Shown here: positions 34,955-42,528 of the stretch, one piece after another
Numbering within the stretch: position 1 is the stretch's first letter
Layout: each line of letters begins with the position of its first letter
Source: Streptomyces sp. CG 926
Lineage (GTDB): Bacteria > Actinomycetota > Actinomycetes > Streptomycetales > Streptomycetaceae
Length of the DNA stretch: 64,000 bases
Direction of reading: 5' to 3'
NCBI RefSeq assembly: GCF_003148825.1
Contig: NZ_QGGZ01000005.1
Span: forward strand, 62,001-126,000
The notes under the pieces: model-generated
Told to the model about the DNA's origin: nothing
The model's input: the letters and a program-made list of their open reading frames with translations, nothing else
The model's database searches: none
Position numbers and translations under genes: made by a program

Positions 34955-35494
34955 CTACGCGGGGACGCGGGGGAAGCGGGCCTGGAGGGTCCAGATGGCC
35001 GGGTTGTCGGCGAGGCCGTCGTGCATGTCGATCAGGTCGGCGACGAGGTCGTGCAGGAAGTCGCGGGCCTCGCGGCGCAGCAGGCGGTGGCTGAAGGTCA
35101 GCGGCGCTTCCTCGGCGGGCATCCAGTCGGCCTCGACGTCGACCCACCCGAAGCGGCGCTCGAAGAGCATCCGGTCCGTGGACTCGGTGAAGTCGAGCTC
35201 GGCGTACTGCCGGTTCGCGGAACGGTTGCCGCGGGGGTCCTTGTCGAGCTGCTCGACGATGTCGCACAGCGCCCAGGCGAAGTCCAGTACGGGCACCCAT
35301 CCCCAGGCTGTGGACACTTCCCGGTCCGCGGTGGTGTCGGCGAGGTACACGTCCCCGCAGAACAGGTCGTGCCGCAGGGTGTGGACGTCCGCGGAGCGGT
35401 AGTCGGTCTGCGGGGGGTCCGGGAAACGCCGGGAGAGGGAGTAGCCGATGTCGAGCACGTAGCTGATGGTGTCACGGGTGCCGGGGCCGTTCAC
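34955..35494 (-). CDS. Hypothetical protein, third gene of the SenS-SenR operon
   Basis: A 179-residue acidic protein of unknown family, with many aromatic residues (FGWVDVEADWMPAEEAPL, GWVPVLDFAWALCDIVEQL) and no signal or membrane segment. The proposed GTG at 35494 lies within a GGAGGTGA sequence, 8 bases after the response regulator stop. Another in-frame GTG further in (MLDIGYSL) is possible. The tight spacing suggests it is co-expressed with the two-component system. No function is proposed. Confidence 0.7.
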   Translation of the reverse strand: MNGPGTRDTISYVLDIGYSLSRRFPDPPQTDYRSADVHTLRHDLFCGDVYLADTTADREVSTAWGWVPVLDFAWALCDIVEQLDKDPRGNRSANRQYAELDFTESTDRMLFERRFGWVDVEADWMPAEEAPLTFSHRLLRREARDFLHDLVADLIDMHDGLADNPAIWTLQARFPRVPA

Positions 35495-35502
35495 CTCCGG
35501 TG

Positions 35503-36123
35503 TCAGGGCAGCAGGCGCTGTTCCTTCGCGACGGAGACGGCGCCGGCGCGGGTGTCGACGCCGAGCTTGTCGTAGATGCGGCCCAGGTGGGTCTTGACGG
35601 TGGCCTCGCTGATGAACAGGGCGCGGGCGATGTCGCGGTTGCCCAGGCCCCGGGCCAGCTGGCCGAGGATGTCGAGCTCGCGGTCGGTGAGGGTGGGCCG
35701 GGTGCCGCGCATGTGGGCCATGACCCGGCTGGCCACGGGCGCGGACAGGGTGGTGCGGCCCTGGGCGGCGGAGTGGATGGCGGCGAAGAGCTCCTCGGGG
35801 CGTTCGGCCTTGAGGAGGTAGCCGGTGGCGCCGGCCCCGATCGCCCGTGTGATGTCCGCGTCCGTGTCGTAGGTGGTCAGGACCAGGACGTGCGGGGGCG
35901 TGGGGAGCGCGGTGATGCGGCGGGTGGCCTCGACCCCGTCGATGCCCTCGCCCAGCTGGAGGTCCATCAGGACCACGTCGGGGCGGAGCTTCGCGGCGAG
36001 GGCGACGGCTTCCTCGCCGCTGCCGGCCTCGCCGAGGACCTCGATGTCGGGCTCGCTGCCGAGCAGGGCCAGCAGCCCGGCGCGGACCACCACGTGGTCG
36101 TCGCAGAGGAGGATCGTGGTCAT
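35503..36123 (-). CDS. senR: NarL-type response regulator, SenR-like
   Basis: A 206-residue regulator. The receiver domain has Asp8-Asp9 (LLCDDHVVVRAGLL) and phospho-acceptor Asp54 (VVLMDLQLGEGIDG). The LuxR-type helix-turn-helix is LTDRELDILGQLARGLGNRDIARALFISEATVKTHLGRIYDKLGV. The naming rests on context: the coupled kinase and a divergent HbpS-like gene reproduce the S. reticuli senS-senR-hbpS locus, where SenR controls genes against redox stress. It overlaps the kinase stop by 4 bases. Confidence 0.88.
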   Translation of the reverse strand: MTTILLCDDHVVVRAGLLALLGSEPDIEVLGEAGSGEEAVALAAKLRPDVVLMDLQLGEGIDGVEATRRITALPTPPHVLVLTTYDTDADITRAIGAGATGYLLKAERPEELFAAIHSAAQGRTTLSAPVASRVMAHMRGTRPTLTDRELDILGQLARGLGNRDIARALFISEATVKTHLGRIYDKLGVDTRAGAVSVAKEQRLLP

Positions 36124-37337
36124 GGGGCCGGCTCCAGGGGGATGGCCGCGGAGAGGACGGTGCCCTCGCCCGGCGTGGATTCGATCGTCAGGGTGCCGCC
36201 GAGCTGGCGGACGCGGGCCCGCATGGCGGGGAGGCCGTGGCCGCGTCCGGCGCTGTCGGTGCGGGCGCGGGTGCGGGCGTGGGTGCCGGTACGGGGTTCG
36301 GTGAAGCCGTGGCCGTCGTCGGCGATGTCCAGGACGACCTGGTCGCCCAGGAAGCTCAGGGTGAGTGCGGCCGTACGGGCGCCGGAGTGCTCGCGGACGT
36401 TGGCCAGCGCGCCCTGGGCTATGCGCAGCAACGCGGACTGGACGCGGTCGGGGAGCGGGGCCGGGGTGCCTTCGAGGTGGAAGCGGACCTCGATGTCCGG
36501 GCCGGCGCCGAGGGAGCGCAGGGCTTCGGCCAGACCGGCGCCGTCGGCGAGCTCGGAGGGGGCCAGGTCGTGGACGAGCCGGCGGGCTTCGGAGAGGCCG
36601 TGTGCGGCGATGCCGGTGGCGGTACGGACGTGCGCGCGGGCGGTGGCCGGGTCGCTGTCCCAGGTGCGGTCCGCGGCCTGGAGCAGCATCTGCTGGCTGG
36701 ACAGGTTCTGGGCGAGGGTGTCGTGGATCTCCATGGACAGCCGCTGCCGTTCGGCGAGGGTGCCTTCGCGGCGTTCGGTGGCGGCCAGCTCGCGGCGGGT
36801 GCGGATCAGGTCGTCGATGAGGGTGCGCTGGGCCTGGGCCTGGCGCTCCATGTGGACGAAGACGGCGGTGGCGAGCGCGGCGACGGCGGGCGGGGCGAGG
36901 AGGAGGTTGGGGTCGAAGGACTTGGCCAGCTGGAGCTGGGCGATCACCACGAAGGTGGTGAGGAGGGCCACGAGGACGATCGCGGCGCGCGGCGGGAGGG
37001 TGCGCAGGGCGGTGAAGAACAGCGGTACGGCGCACCAGGCGAAGCTCGGCGCGAGGACGACCAGGACCGTCCAGTTGGTGACGACCAGGCCGAGCCACAG
37101 GAGCCGCCGGGCGGTGGGGGCGGCGCCGAGGGCGGGGCCGAGTACGTAGAGCAGGGCGAGGGTGATGCTGAGGGCGATGATCCACGGGGTGCGGGGTTCG
37201 CCGGGGTGGCGGAGCAGGAAGCGGACCACGGAGGCGCCGAGGAGCAGGAAGAACGCGGTGTGGGCGACGGTGGTCAGCGTGCGGGTGTCGTCGCGCGGCG
37301 GGGCGGGGTGGCTCACCGGTGCTCCTCGGTCGGGCAT
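36120..37337 (-). CDS. senS: Sensor histidine kinase, SenS-like
   Basis: A 405-residue kinase with five to six membrane spans in the first 180 residues (FFLLLGASVVRFLL, WIIALSITLALLYVLG, LLWLGLVVTNWTVLVVLA, then two or three more) and a coiled region before the HisKA_3 domain. The phospho-acceptor His is in RLSMEIHDTLAQNLSSQQ. The ATPase motifs are ALLRIAQGALANVREHSGA and DIADDGHGF. In S. reticuli the SenS kinase is modulated by the secreted heme-binding protein HbpS, and an HbpS-like gene lies divergent here. The ATG at 37337 gives MPDRGAPVSH. Confidence 0.88.
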   Translation of the reverse strand: MPDRGAPVSHPAPPRDDTRTLTTVAHTAFFLLLGASVVRFLLRHPGEPRTPWIIALSITLALLYVLGPALGAAPTARRLLWLGLVVTNWTVLVVLAPSFAWCAVPLFFTALRTLPPRAAIVLVALLTTFVVIAQLQLAKSFDPNLLLAPPAVAALATAVFVHMERQAQAQRTLIDDLIRTRRELAATERREGTLAERQRLSMEIHDTLAQNLSSQQMLLQAADRTWDSDPATARAHVRTATGIAAHGLSEARRLVHDLAPSELADGAGLAEALRSLGAGPDIEVRFHLEGTPAPLPDRVQSALLRIAQGALANVREHSGARTAALTLSFLGDQVVLDIADDGHGFTEPRTGTHARTRARTDSAGRGHGLPAMRARVRQLGGTLTIESTPGEGTVLSAAIPLEPAP

Positions 37338-37370
37338 GCGTCCATTGTCGGCTGCGGCGCCGCTGCCGGG

Positions 37371-37420
37371 GCTCCGCCCCGGACCCCGCGCCTCAAACGC
37401 CGGCGGGGCTGGGAGAGCGG
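37371..37420 (+). repeat. Dispersed CGCCGGCG palindrome, copy 4
   Basis: GCTCCGCCCC, GGACCCCGCG, CCTCAAACGC, CGGCGGGGCT in a row. It is close to copies 1 and 2 and lies between senS and hbpS. Confidence 0.85.
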
Positions 37421-37473
37421 GGCTCCGTCCCCGGCCCCGCGCCTCAAACGCCGGCGGGGCTGGGAGAGCGGGG
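37421..37473 (+). repeat. Dispersed CGCCGGCG palindrome, copy 5
   Basis: A tandem second copy of the same element with the same GGGAGAGCGGGG flank as copy 4. Confidence 0.85.
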
Positions 37474-37558
37474 CTGGAAGAGCGGGGCTCCGCCCCCCAG
37501 CGCGGTGGGGGTGACCAGCCAATACCTCGCCGGAGGCGGTGCGCATCGACCGATCGGA

Positions 37559-37572
37559 TGACCCTGGGGTCA
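37559..37572. promoter_or_regulatory. Palindrome TGACCC-TG-GGGTCA upstream of hbpS
   Basis: A perfect 6-bp-arm palindrome 152 bases before hbpS. It is a possible operator for SenR or another regulator; the assignment is a guess. Confidence 0.4.
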
Positions 37573-37723
37573 GCCGGTGCGGTAGGTGGGGCGAGCCGGT
37601 ACGGGGACGGGGCGCGGGGGGTTTCGGGCCGAGGCTTGGAGCAGTGAAGGAGCCGGTCCGACCGGCCCCGGAGCGACCCGATGCCGACCCCGTGCCACCG
37701 TGCCACCGTTCTCAGGAGCAGAG

Positions 37724-38290
37724 ATGAACACCCGCACCCGCGTTCTCACCGGTACCGCCCTCGCCGTCGCCCTGGGCGCCGGAGCCTTCGGGGCCGTGAG
37801 CGCCAGCGCGACCCCCGCCTCCGACGCCGCCGCGGCGTCCGTCGCCTCGGTCTCCTCGAAGAAGGACGGGCCGGGCGACAAGAACTTCACCACGACGACG
37901 CACCTCACCGTCGACGCCGCGACCCGCGCCGCCCAGGCCGCGCTGAAGGCCGCCGAGTCCGAGAACCAGAAGGTGACGGTCGCCGTCGTCGACCGCAACG
38001 GCAACACCATCGTCACCCTGCGCGGCGACGGCGCGGGTCCGCAGTCCTACGAGTCGGCCGAGCGCAAGGCCTTCACCGCCGTGTCCTGGAACGCCCCGAC
38101 CTCGGTGCTCGCGGGTCGCCTCGCCCAGACCCCGAACCTGAAGGACATCCCCGGCACCCTCTTCCTGGGCGGTGGCACCCCGGTCCAGGCGAACGGCGCG
38201 CCCGTCGCCGGCATCGGTGTGGCCGGTGCCCCGAGCGGTGACCTGGACGAGAAGTTCGCCAAGGCGGGCGTGGACGCGCTGGGCAAGTAG
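37724..38290 (+). CDS. hbpS: Secreted heme-binding-like protein HbpS
   Basis: A 188-residue protein with a signal peptide (about residues 1-30, ending VSASA or nearby) and a GlcG/HbpS domain: HLTVDAATRAAQAALKAAES, then VTVAVVDRNGNTIVTLRGDGA, GPQSYESAERKAFTA and a C-terminal GGGTPVQANGAPVAGIGVAG. In S. reticuli HbpS forms an extracellular octamer, binds heme and iron, and tunes the SenS kinase under oxidative stress. The adjacent divergent senS-like and senR-like genes support the same role here. An AGGAGCAGAG site precedes the ATG at 37724. Confidence 0.88.
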   Translation: MNTRTRVLTGTALAVALGAGAFGAVSASATPASDAAAASVASVSSKKDGPGDKNFTTTTHLTVDAATRAAQAALKAAESENQKVTVAVVDRNGNTIVTLRGDGAGPQSYESAERKAFTAVSWNAPTSVLAGRLAQTPNLKDIPGTLFLGGGTPVQANGAPVAGIGVAGAPSGDLDEKFAKAGVDALGK

Positions 38291-38322
38291 CCCGCGGCGC
38301 CGACCCGCCTAGGATCGAGTGC

Positions 38323-39732
38323 GTGGACCTCCGTGCGCTCTCCCGCCTCGCCGCCCCCGTCGTCGTCGCCCTGCTCGCCCTCACCACGGGGTGTACGGGG
38401 GACACGGTGCAGGGGCGGCCGGGTGCGTCGGGGCTGCGTGATCCGTACTTCCCCCGGGCCGGGAACGGCGGGTACCAGGTCGACCACTACGCGCTGGATC
38501 TGGACTACGACCCCGACGACGGGCAGCTGCACGGCACGGCCGTGATCACCGCCCGCGCCGAGCAGACGCTCAGCTCCTTCAACCTGGACTTCAGCGGCCT
38601 GAAGGTCGAGGGCGTGACCGTCCAGGGCGAGGGGGCCCGGTACAACCGGTCCGGGAACGAGCTGACGGTGCGCCCGGCCGAGGACCTGGAGAAGGGCGAG
38701 GTCTTCCGTACGGAGGTCGACTACAGCGGGAAGCCGAAGGCCCTCGCGGATCCGGACGGCGCCGAGGAGGGCTGGATCACCACGCGGGACGGGGCGGTCG
38801 CCGTCGGCGAGCCGGTCGGTTCGATGACCTGGTTCCCCGGCAACCACCACCCCAGCGACAAGGCCACGTACGACATCACCATCACCGTGCCGCGCGGCTA
38901 CGAGGCGGTGTCGAACGGCGAGCTGCGTTCCCGCGTCGAGGGCACGGACGGGCGGACCGTGTTCGCGTGGCACAGCCCGGAGCCGATGGCGAGCTATCTG
39001 GCGACCGCCGCCATCGGGCGGTACAAGGTGACGACCGGTCGGACGCCTTCGGGGGTCGGCCTCTACAGTGCCGTCACGCCGGAGGAGGAGGCCGCGAGCG
39101 CCGGTCCGCTCGGGCGGCTGCCGGAGATGGTGGAGTGGGGCAGCGGCCGGTTCGGCCCGTATCCGTTCGCCTCGGCGGGGGCGATCGTGGTGCCCGCCGG
39201 GACCCTCGGCTACGCGCTGGAGACCCAGGGCCGGCCCGTCTACCCCGGCGCGCTGAGCGAGGACCTCGTCGTGCACGAGCTCGCGCACCAGTGGTTCGGC
39301 GACTCGGTGTCGCCGAAGTCCTGGAAGGACATGTGGCTCAACGAGGGCTTCGCGACCTACGCCGAGTGGCTGTGGACCGAGGACCACGGCGGGCCCACGG
39401 CGCAGCAGCACTTCGAGGCGTTCCGGACCGGTGACACGGACGTCGACGAGGACGCCGACAAGGACTGGGGCGCGTTCCCGCCGGCCGACCCGCCCGGGCC
39501 CCAGGACATCTCCGCGGATCCGGTGTACTACCGGGGCGCGATGGTCCTGCACCGGATCCGGCAGGAGGTGGGCGACGAGAAGTTCTTCGCCCTGGTGCGC
39601 GGCTGGGCCGAGGCCCACCGGCACGGGAACGTGAGCACGGCCGACTTCACCGCCTACGCCGAGCAGAGCACGGGGCGGAGCCTGAAGAAGGTCTGGGACG
39701 TGTGGCTGTACGGGAGGGCTCGCCCCGCGTAG
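38323..39732 (+). CDS. M1-family metallopeptidase lipoprotein
   Basis: A 469-residue zinc aminopeptidase-like protein. A lipobox LTTGC at Cys24 anchors it outside the membrane. The N-terminal beta domain spans about residues 45-230. The catalytic domain has zinc motif HELAHQWFGD (His318, Glu319, His322) with the third ligand Glu about 19 residues on in MWLNEGFATYAEW. The usual GxMEN exopeptidase motif reads LGYALETQ here, as in some short actinobacterial members. There is no ERAP1-type C-terminal domain. It probably trims extracellular peptides. The GTG start is at 38323. Confidence 0.88.
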   Translation: MDLRALSRLAAPVVVALLALTTGCTGDTVQGRPGASGLRDPYFPRAGNGGYQVDHYALDLDYDPDDGQLHGTAVITARAEQTLSSFNLDFSGLKVEGVTVQGEGARYNRSGNELTVRPAEDLEKGEVFRTEVDYSGKPKALADPDGAEEGWITTRDGAVAVGEPVGSMTWFPGNHHPSDKATYDITITVPRGYEAVSNGELRSRVEGTDGRTVFAWHSPEPMASYLATAAIGRYKVTTGRTPSGVGLYSAVTPEEEAASAGPLGRLPEMVEWGSGRFGPYPFASAGAIVVPAGTLGYALETQGRPVYPGALSEDLVVHELAHQWFGDSVSPKSWKDMWLNEGFATYAEWLWTEDHGGPTAQQHFEAFRTGDTDVDEDADKDWGAFPPADPPGPQDISADPVYYRGAMVLHRIRQEVGDEKFFALVRGWAEAHRHGNVSTADFTAYAEQSTGRSLKKVWDVWLYGRARPA

Positions 39733-39769
39733 GGGCGGGGTGCGCCGCAGGGCGCCGCCGCGAAGTCCG

Positions 39770-40288
39770 CTACGGGGTTTCGAGCGGCTTGCGCAGCACG
39801 GTGCAGTCGCGGCCCATCTCGCGGTCCTTGGCCCGGCGCAGGGTGACGTACCCCTGGGACTGCCAGAAGGCCAGGGCCTCGGGGTTGTTGTCCAGTACGG
39901 CGATCCGTACGCCCGCGCGCCCGGCGGCGCGGAAGCGGTCCTCGACCAGGGTGGCCACGGCGCGGCCGTGTCCCGTTCGGTGCGTGGTGGCGTCGATGAG
40001 CAGCAGGCCGATCCACGGGTCCGGGTCGTCGGCGGCGGGTGCCTGCGCGAGGGTGGCGGCCAGCCCGACGAGGCGGCCGGCGGACCGGGCGAGGAGCACC
40101 TCGGCGCTGTCGTGGGCCAGTTCACCGGCGAGTGCGGCGGCGACCTGTTCGACCGTGATGCGGTCCGGGTCGGGGAAGTCTCCGCTGAGTTCGAAGAACG
40201 CGTGGTTCGTCGAGTAGAGCGCGGCGATCTCGGTGAGTACCGGGCCGGGAAGGGCGCCGTCGACGGGGACGAGCGGTTGCAGGATCAC
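39770..40288 (-). CDS. GNAT N-acetyltransferase
   Basis: A 172-residue acetyltransferase. It has VEQVAAALAGELAHDSAEVLLAR and GRLVGLAATLAQAPAADD, then IGLLLIDATTHRTGHGRAVATLVEDRF with the acetyl-CoA loop, and NNPEALAFWQSQGYVTLRR as the C-terminal signature. The substrate is unknown. The GTG at 40288 has only a weak ribosome binding site, but upstream sequence is the terD terminator, so translation is unlikely to start earlier. It is convergent with the peptidase gene. Confidence 0.8.
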   Translation of the reverse strand: MILQPLVPVDGALPGPVLTEIAALYSTNHAFFELSGDFPDPDRITVEQVAAALAGELAHDSAEVLLARSAGRLVGLAATLAQAPAADDPDPWIGLLLIDATTHRTGHGRAVATLVEDRFRAAGRAGVRIAVLDNNPEALAFWQSQGYVTLRRAKDREMGRDCTVLRKPLETP

Positions 40289-40302
40289 CTGTCGAAGGTA
40301 GC

Positions 40303-40337
40303 GAAACCCCCTCCCCGGACGGCCGGGAGGGGGTTTC
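40303..40337 (-). terminator. terD terminator
   Basis: A stem GAAACCCCCTCC(C)CGG / CCGGGAGGGGGTTTC with one bulged base and loop ACGG starts 20 bases after the terD stop. Confidence 0.85.
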
Positions 40338-40356
40338 ACCTGCGCTCGTGTCCGAC

Positions 40357-40932
40357 CTAGACGTTGACGCCGAAGTCCTGCGCGATGCCGGTGAGGCCGG
40401 AGGCGTAACCCTGGCCGACCGCGCGGAACTTCCACTCGGCGCCGTTGCGGTAGAGCTCGCCGAAGACCATGGCGGTCTCGGTCGCCGCGTCCTCGGAGAG
40501 GTCGTAGCGGGCGATCTCGGCGCCGCCGGCCTGGTTCACGACGCGGATGTACGCGTTGCGGACCTGGCCGAAGTTCTGGCTGCGGGCCTCGGCGTCGTAG
40601 ATGGAGACCGGGAAGACGATCTTGTCCACGTCGGCCGGCAGGCCGGCGAGGTTGACGTTGATGGCCTCGTCGTCGCCCGCGCCCTCGCCGGTGCGGTTGT
40701 CACCGGTGTGGACGATGGTCTGGTCCGGGGTGGACTTGTTGTTGAAGAAGACGAAGTGGCCGTCGGAGACGACCTTGCCCGTCGGGTTGACCGCGATCGC
40801 CGAGGCGTCGAGGTCGAAGTCGACACCGGTGGTCGTGCGGACGTCCCAGCCGAGGCCGACCGTGACGGCAGCGAGGCCCGGGGCCTCCTTCGTGAGCGAG
40901 ACGTTGCCGCCCTTGGACAGGCTGACAGCCAT
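40357..40932 (-). CDS. terD: TerD-family stress protein
   Basis: A 191-residue calcium-binding protein of the tellurium-resistance TerD family: [20 protein letters not shown], then [20 protein letters not shown], the acidic calcium site [17 protein letters not shown], and [20 protein letters not shown]. In Streptomyces such proteins are abundant and affect development and stress responses. Single copies like this one without the other ter genes are common. The ATG at 40932 is fixed by the invariant family N-terminus. Confidence 0.95.
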   Translation of the reverse strand: MAVSLSKGGNVSLTKEAPGLAAVTVGLGWDVRTTTGVDFDLDASAIAVNPTGKVVSDGHFVFFNNKSTPDQTIVHTGDNRTGEGAGDDEAINVNLAGLPADVDKIVFPVSIYDAEARSQNFGQVRNAYIRVVNQAGGAEIARYDLSEDAATETAMVFGELYRNGAEWKFRAVGQGYASGLTGIAQDFGVNV

Positions 40933-41167
40933 GGGAATGTCCCTTTCCTCATCCAACATGCACGTACAGGCGGTCAAACTACCGCTGCCCCCTATAACGC
41001 GACGAGAGGCCGGTCGGGTTCCCGTCGTGAATTGTCCGTGACGGCGAATCTCCACGGGCCGGATCGCGGGCCGGCTCGCGAGCCGATAGCGGGCCTTTTC
41101 GCGGGCCGCGTGCGCAGGGCGGTAAATACGGGTGACGGCGGCCGGGGCGGGGGCGGATCATAGGGGC

Positions 41168-41593
41168 ATGCCTGGTCCCTATGTCATCCGCGGTTCGGTC
41201 GTGCTCCCCGAGGGAGAGCTCGCCTGGCGGTTCTCGCGATCCTCGGGGCCCGGCGGTCAGCACGTGAACACCTCGGACTCGCGCGCGGAGCTGCTGTTCG
41301 ACCTGGCGGCCACCAAGGCGCTCCCCGAGGTGTGGAAGGAGCGGGCGCTGGAGCGGCTCGCGGCGAAGCTGGTGGACGGGGTGGTGACCGTACGGGCCTC
41401 CGAGCACCGCTCGCAGCTGCGCAACCGGGAGATGGCGCTGGTCCGGCTGGCCTCGCTGCTGGCCGAGGCGACGGCGCCGCCGCCCAAGCAGCGCCGGGCG
41501 ACGAAGATCCCGCGCGGGATCAACGAGCGCCGGCTGCGGGAGAAGAAGGCGCGGGCCGAGACCAAGCGGGGCCGTACGGGCCGGGACTGGTAG
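41168..41593 (+). CDS. arfB: Peptidyl-tRNA hydrolase ArfB
   Basis: A 141-residue ribosome rescue factor that releases peptides from stalled ribosomes without a stop codon. The catalytic GGQ lies in RSSGPGGQHVNTSDSRAEL. The basic C-terminal tail that enters the mRNA channel is KQRRATKIPRGINERRLREKKARAETKRGR. It is too short to be a class I release factor and lacks the codon recognition domain. It is divergent from terD. Confidence 0.93.
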   Translation: MPGPYVIRGSVVLPEGELAWRFSRSSGPGGQHVNTSDSRAELLFDLAATKALPEVWKERALERLAAKLVDGVVTVRASEHRSQLRNREMALVRLASLLAEATAPPPKQRRATKIPRGINERRLREKKARAETKRGRTGRDW

Positions 41594-41656
41594 CCTCCGC
41601 CCGTGCCCGTCTTACGCGTCCTACCCGCCCCGGCAGCCCTGGCAGCCCCACGGGCC

Positions 41657-42226
41657 CTACGTGCCCAGGTGCCGGTAGCGCCCGCGGAAGTACGTGAGCG
41701 GCTGCCCGTCCGGCGACGGCAGGTCGGCCGTCAGGACCCGGCCGACGACCAGGGTGTGGTCGCCCGCCTCGACGCGGTTCTCCGTACGGCATTCCAGGGT
41801 GGCCAGGGCGCCGCTCAGCAGGGGTGCGCCGGAGGCCTCGCCGCGTACGTGCGGCAGGTCGGCGAAGAGCAGTCGGTCACTGATGCGGCCCTTCATCGCG
41901 AAGCGGCCCGCCACCTGGAGTTGGTGGTCGGCGAGGACCGACACCGCCCACAGGGGCTGTTCCGCCAGCAGGTCGTCCATCCGGGAGCCCTCGCGCAGGC
42001 TCACCAGGACCAGCGGCGGGTCCAGGGACACGGACATGAAGGCGGTGGCCGTCATCCCGACGTCCTCGCCGCGCGGGCCGTCCGTCGTCAGCGGGGGCTC
42101 GTGCGCGGTGATCAGGCACACGCCCGCCGCCAGCCGGGACATCGCGGCCCGGAACTCGTCATTGCTCACTCCCTCAGCATGGGGGGTTCCGTGGGACGCG
42201 GTGGGTACGGGGGTCGTCTTCAGCAC
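41657..42226 (-). CDS. Flavin reductase-like protein
   Basis: A 189-residue protein of the flavin reductase/HpaC family, which binds FMN and often supplies reduced flavin to a partner monooxygenase. Motifs are FRAAMSRLAAGVCLITA, GMTATAFMSVSLDPPLVLVSL and YFRGRYRHL at the end. The middle has SGALATLECRTENRVEAGDHTLVVGRV. No oxygenase gene is adjacent, so the partner is unknown. It is convergent with arfB. Confidence 0.88.
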   Translation of the reverse strand: MLKTTPVPTASHGTPHAEGVSNDEFRAAMSRLAAGVCLITAHEPPLTTDGPRGEDVGMTATAFMSVSLDPPLVLVSLREGSRMDDLLAEQPLWAVSVLADHQLQVAGRFAMKGRISDRLLFADLPHVRGEASGAPLLSGALATLECRTENRVEAGDHTLVVGRVLTADLPSPDGQPLTYFRGRYRHLGT

Positions 42227-42386
42227 GCCGAAACGCTAATCTCGCCCTCCCGCGTCGCACATCGGGCCCTGGTCCGAGTCGCGTCCCCGCCCCTTGGCCT
42301 AGGCCCCGGCGTATCGTTTGCTCTCGGGAATGTGAGGGAGCGCTCCCAGCCATGTACGACCCCACGGCGCACCGATATTCACCTGA

Positions 42387-42402
42387 TGTGACTTGAGTCA
42401 CA
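42387..42402. promoter_or_regulatory. BldD-like box upstream of cdgB
   Basis: A perfect palindrome TGTGACT-TG-AGTCACA. Its GTGAC and GTCAC half-sites match the BldD pattern, and cdgB orthologs are known BldD targets. It lies about 127 bases before the proposed start. Confidence 0.6.
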
Positions 42403-42528
42403 GAGGGCAAGATTTGTTGACCCTGTGTACCTGCCGCACAGCTCACTGTGATTCAGTGGACGGGACACCGCAACGAAACGCCGATGACAAACCTGGAGTT
42501 GCTGTCGAGGTCTCGGGGAGAGCGAGCA

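Larger units (their letters stand above)
37338..37723. other. senS-hbpS divergent intergenic region
   Basis: This region should hold both promoters. It contains two dispersed repeats next to senS and a palindrome nearer hbpS. No gene is supported in it. Confidence 0.6.
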
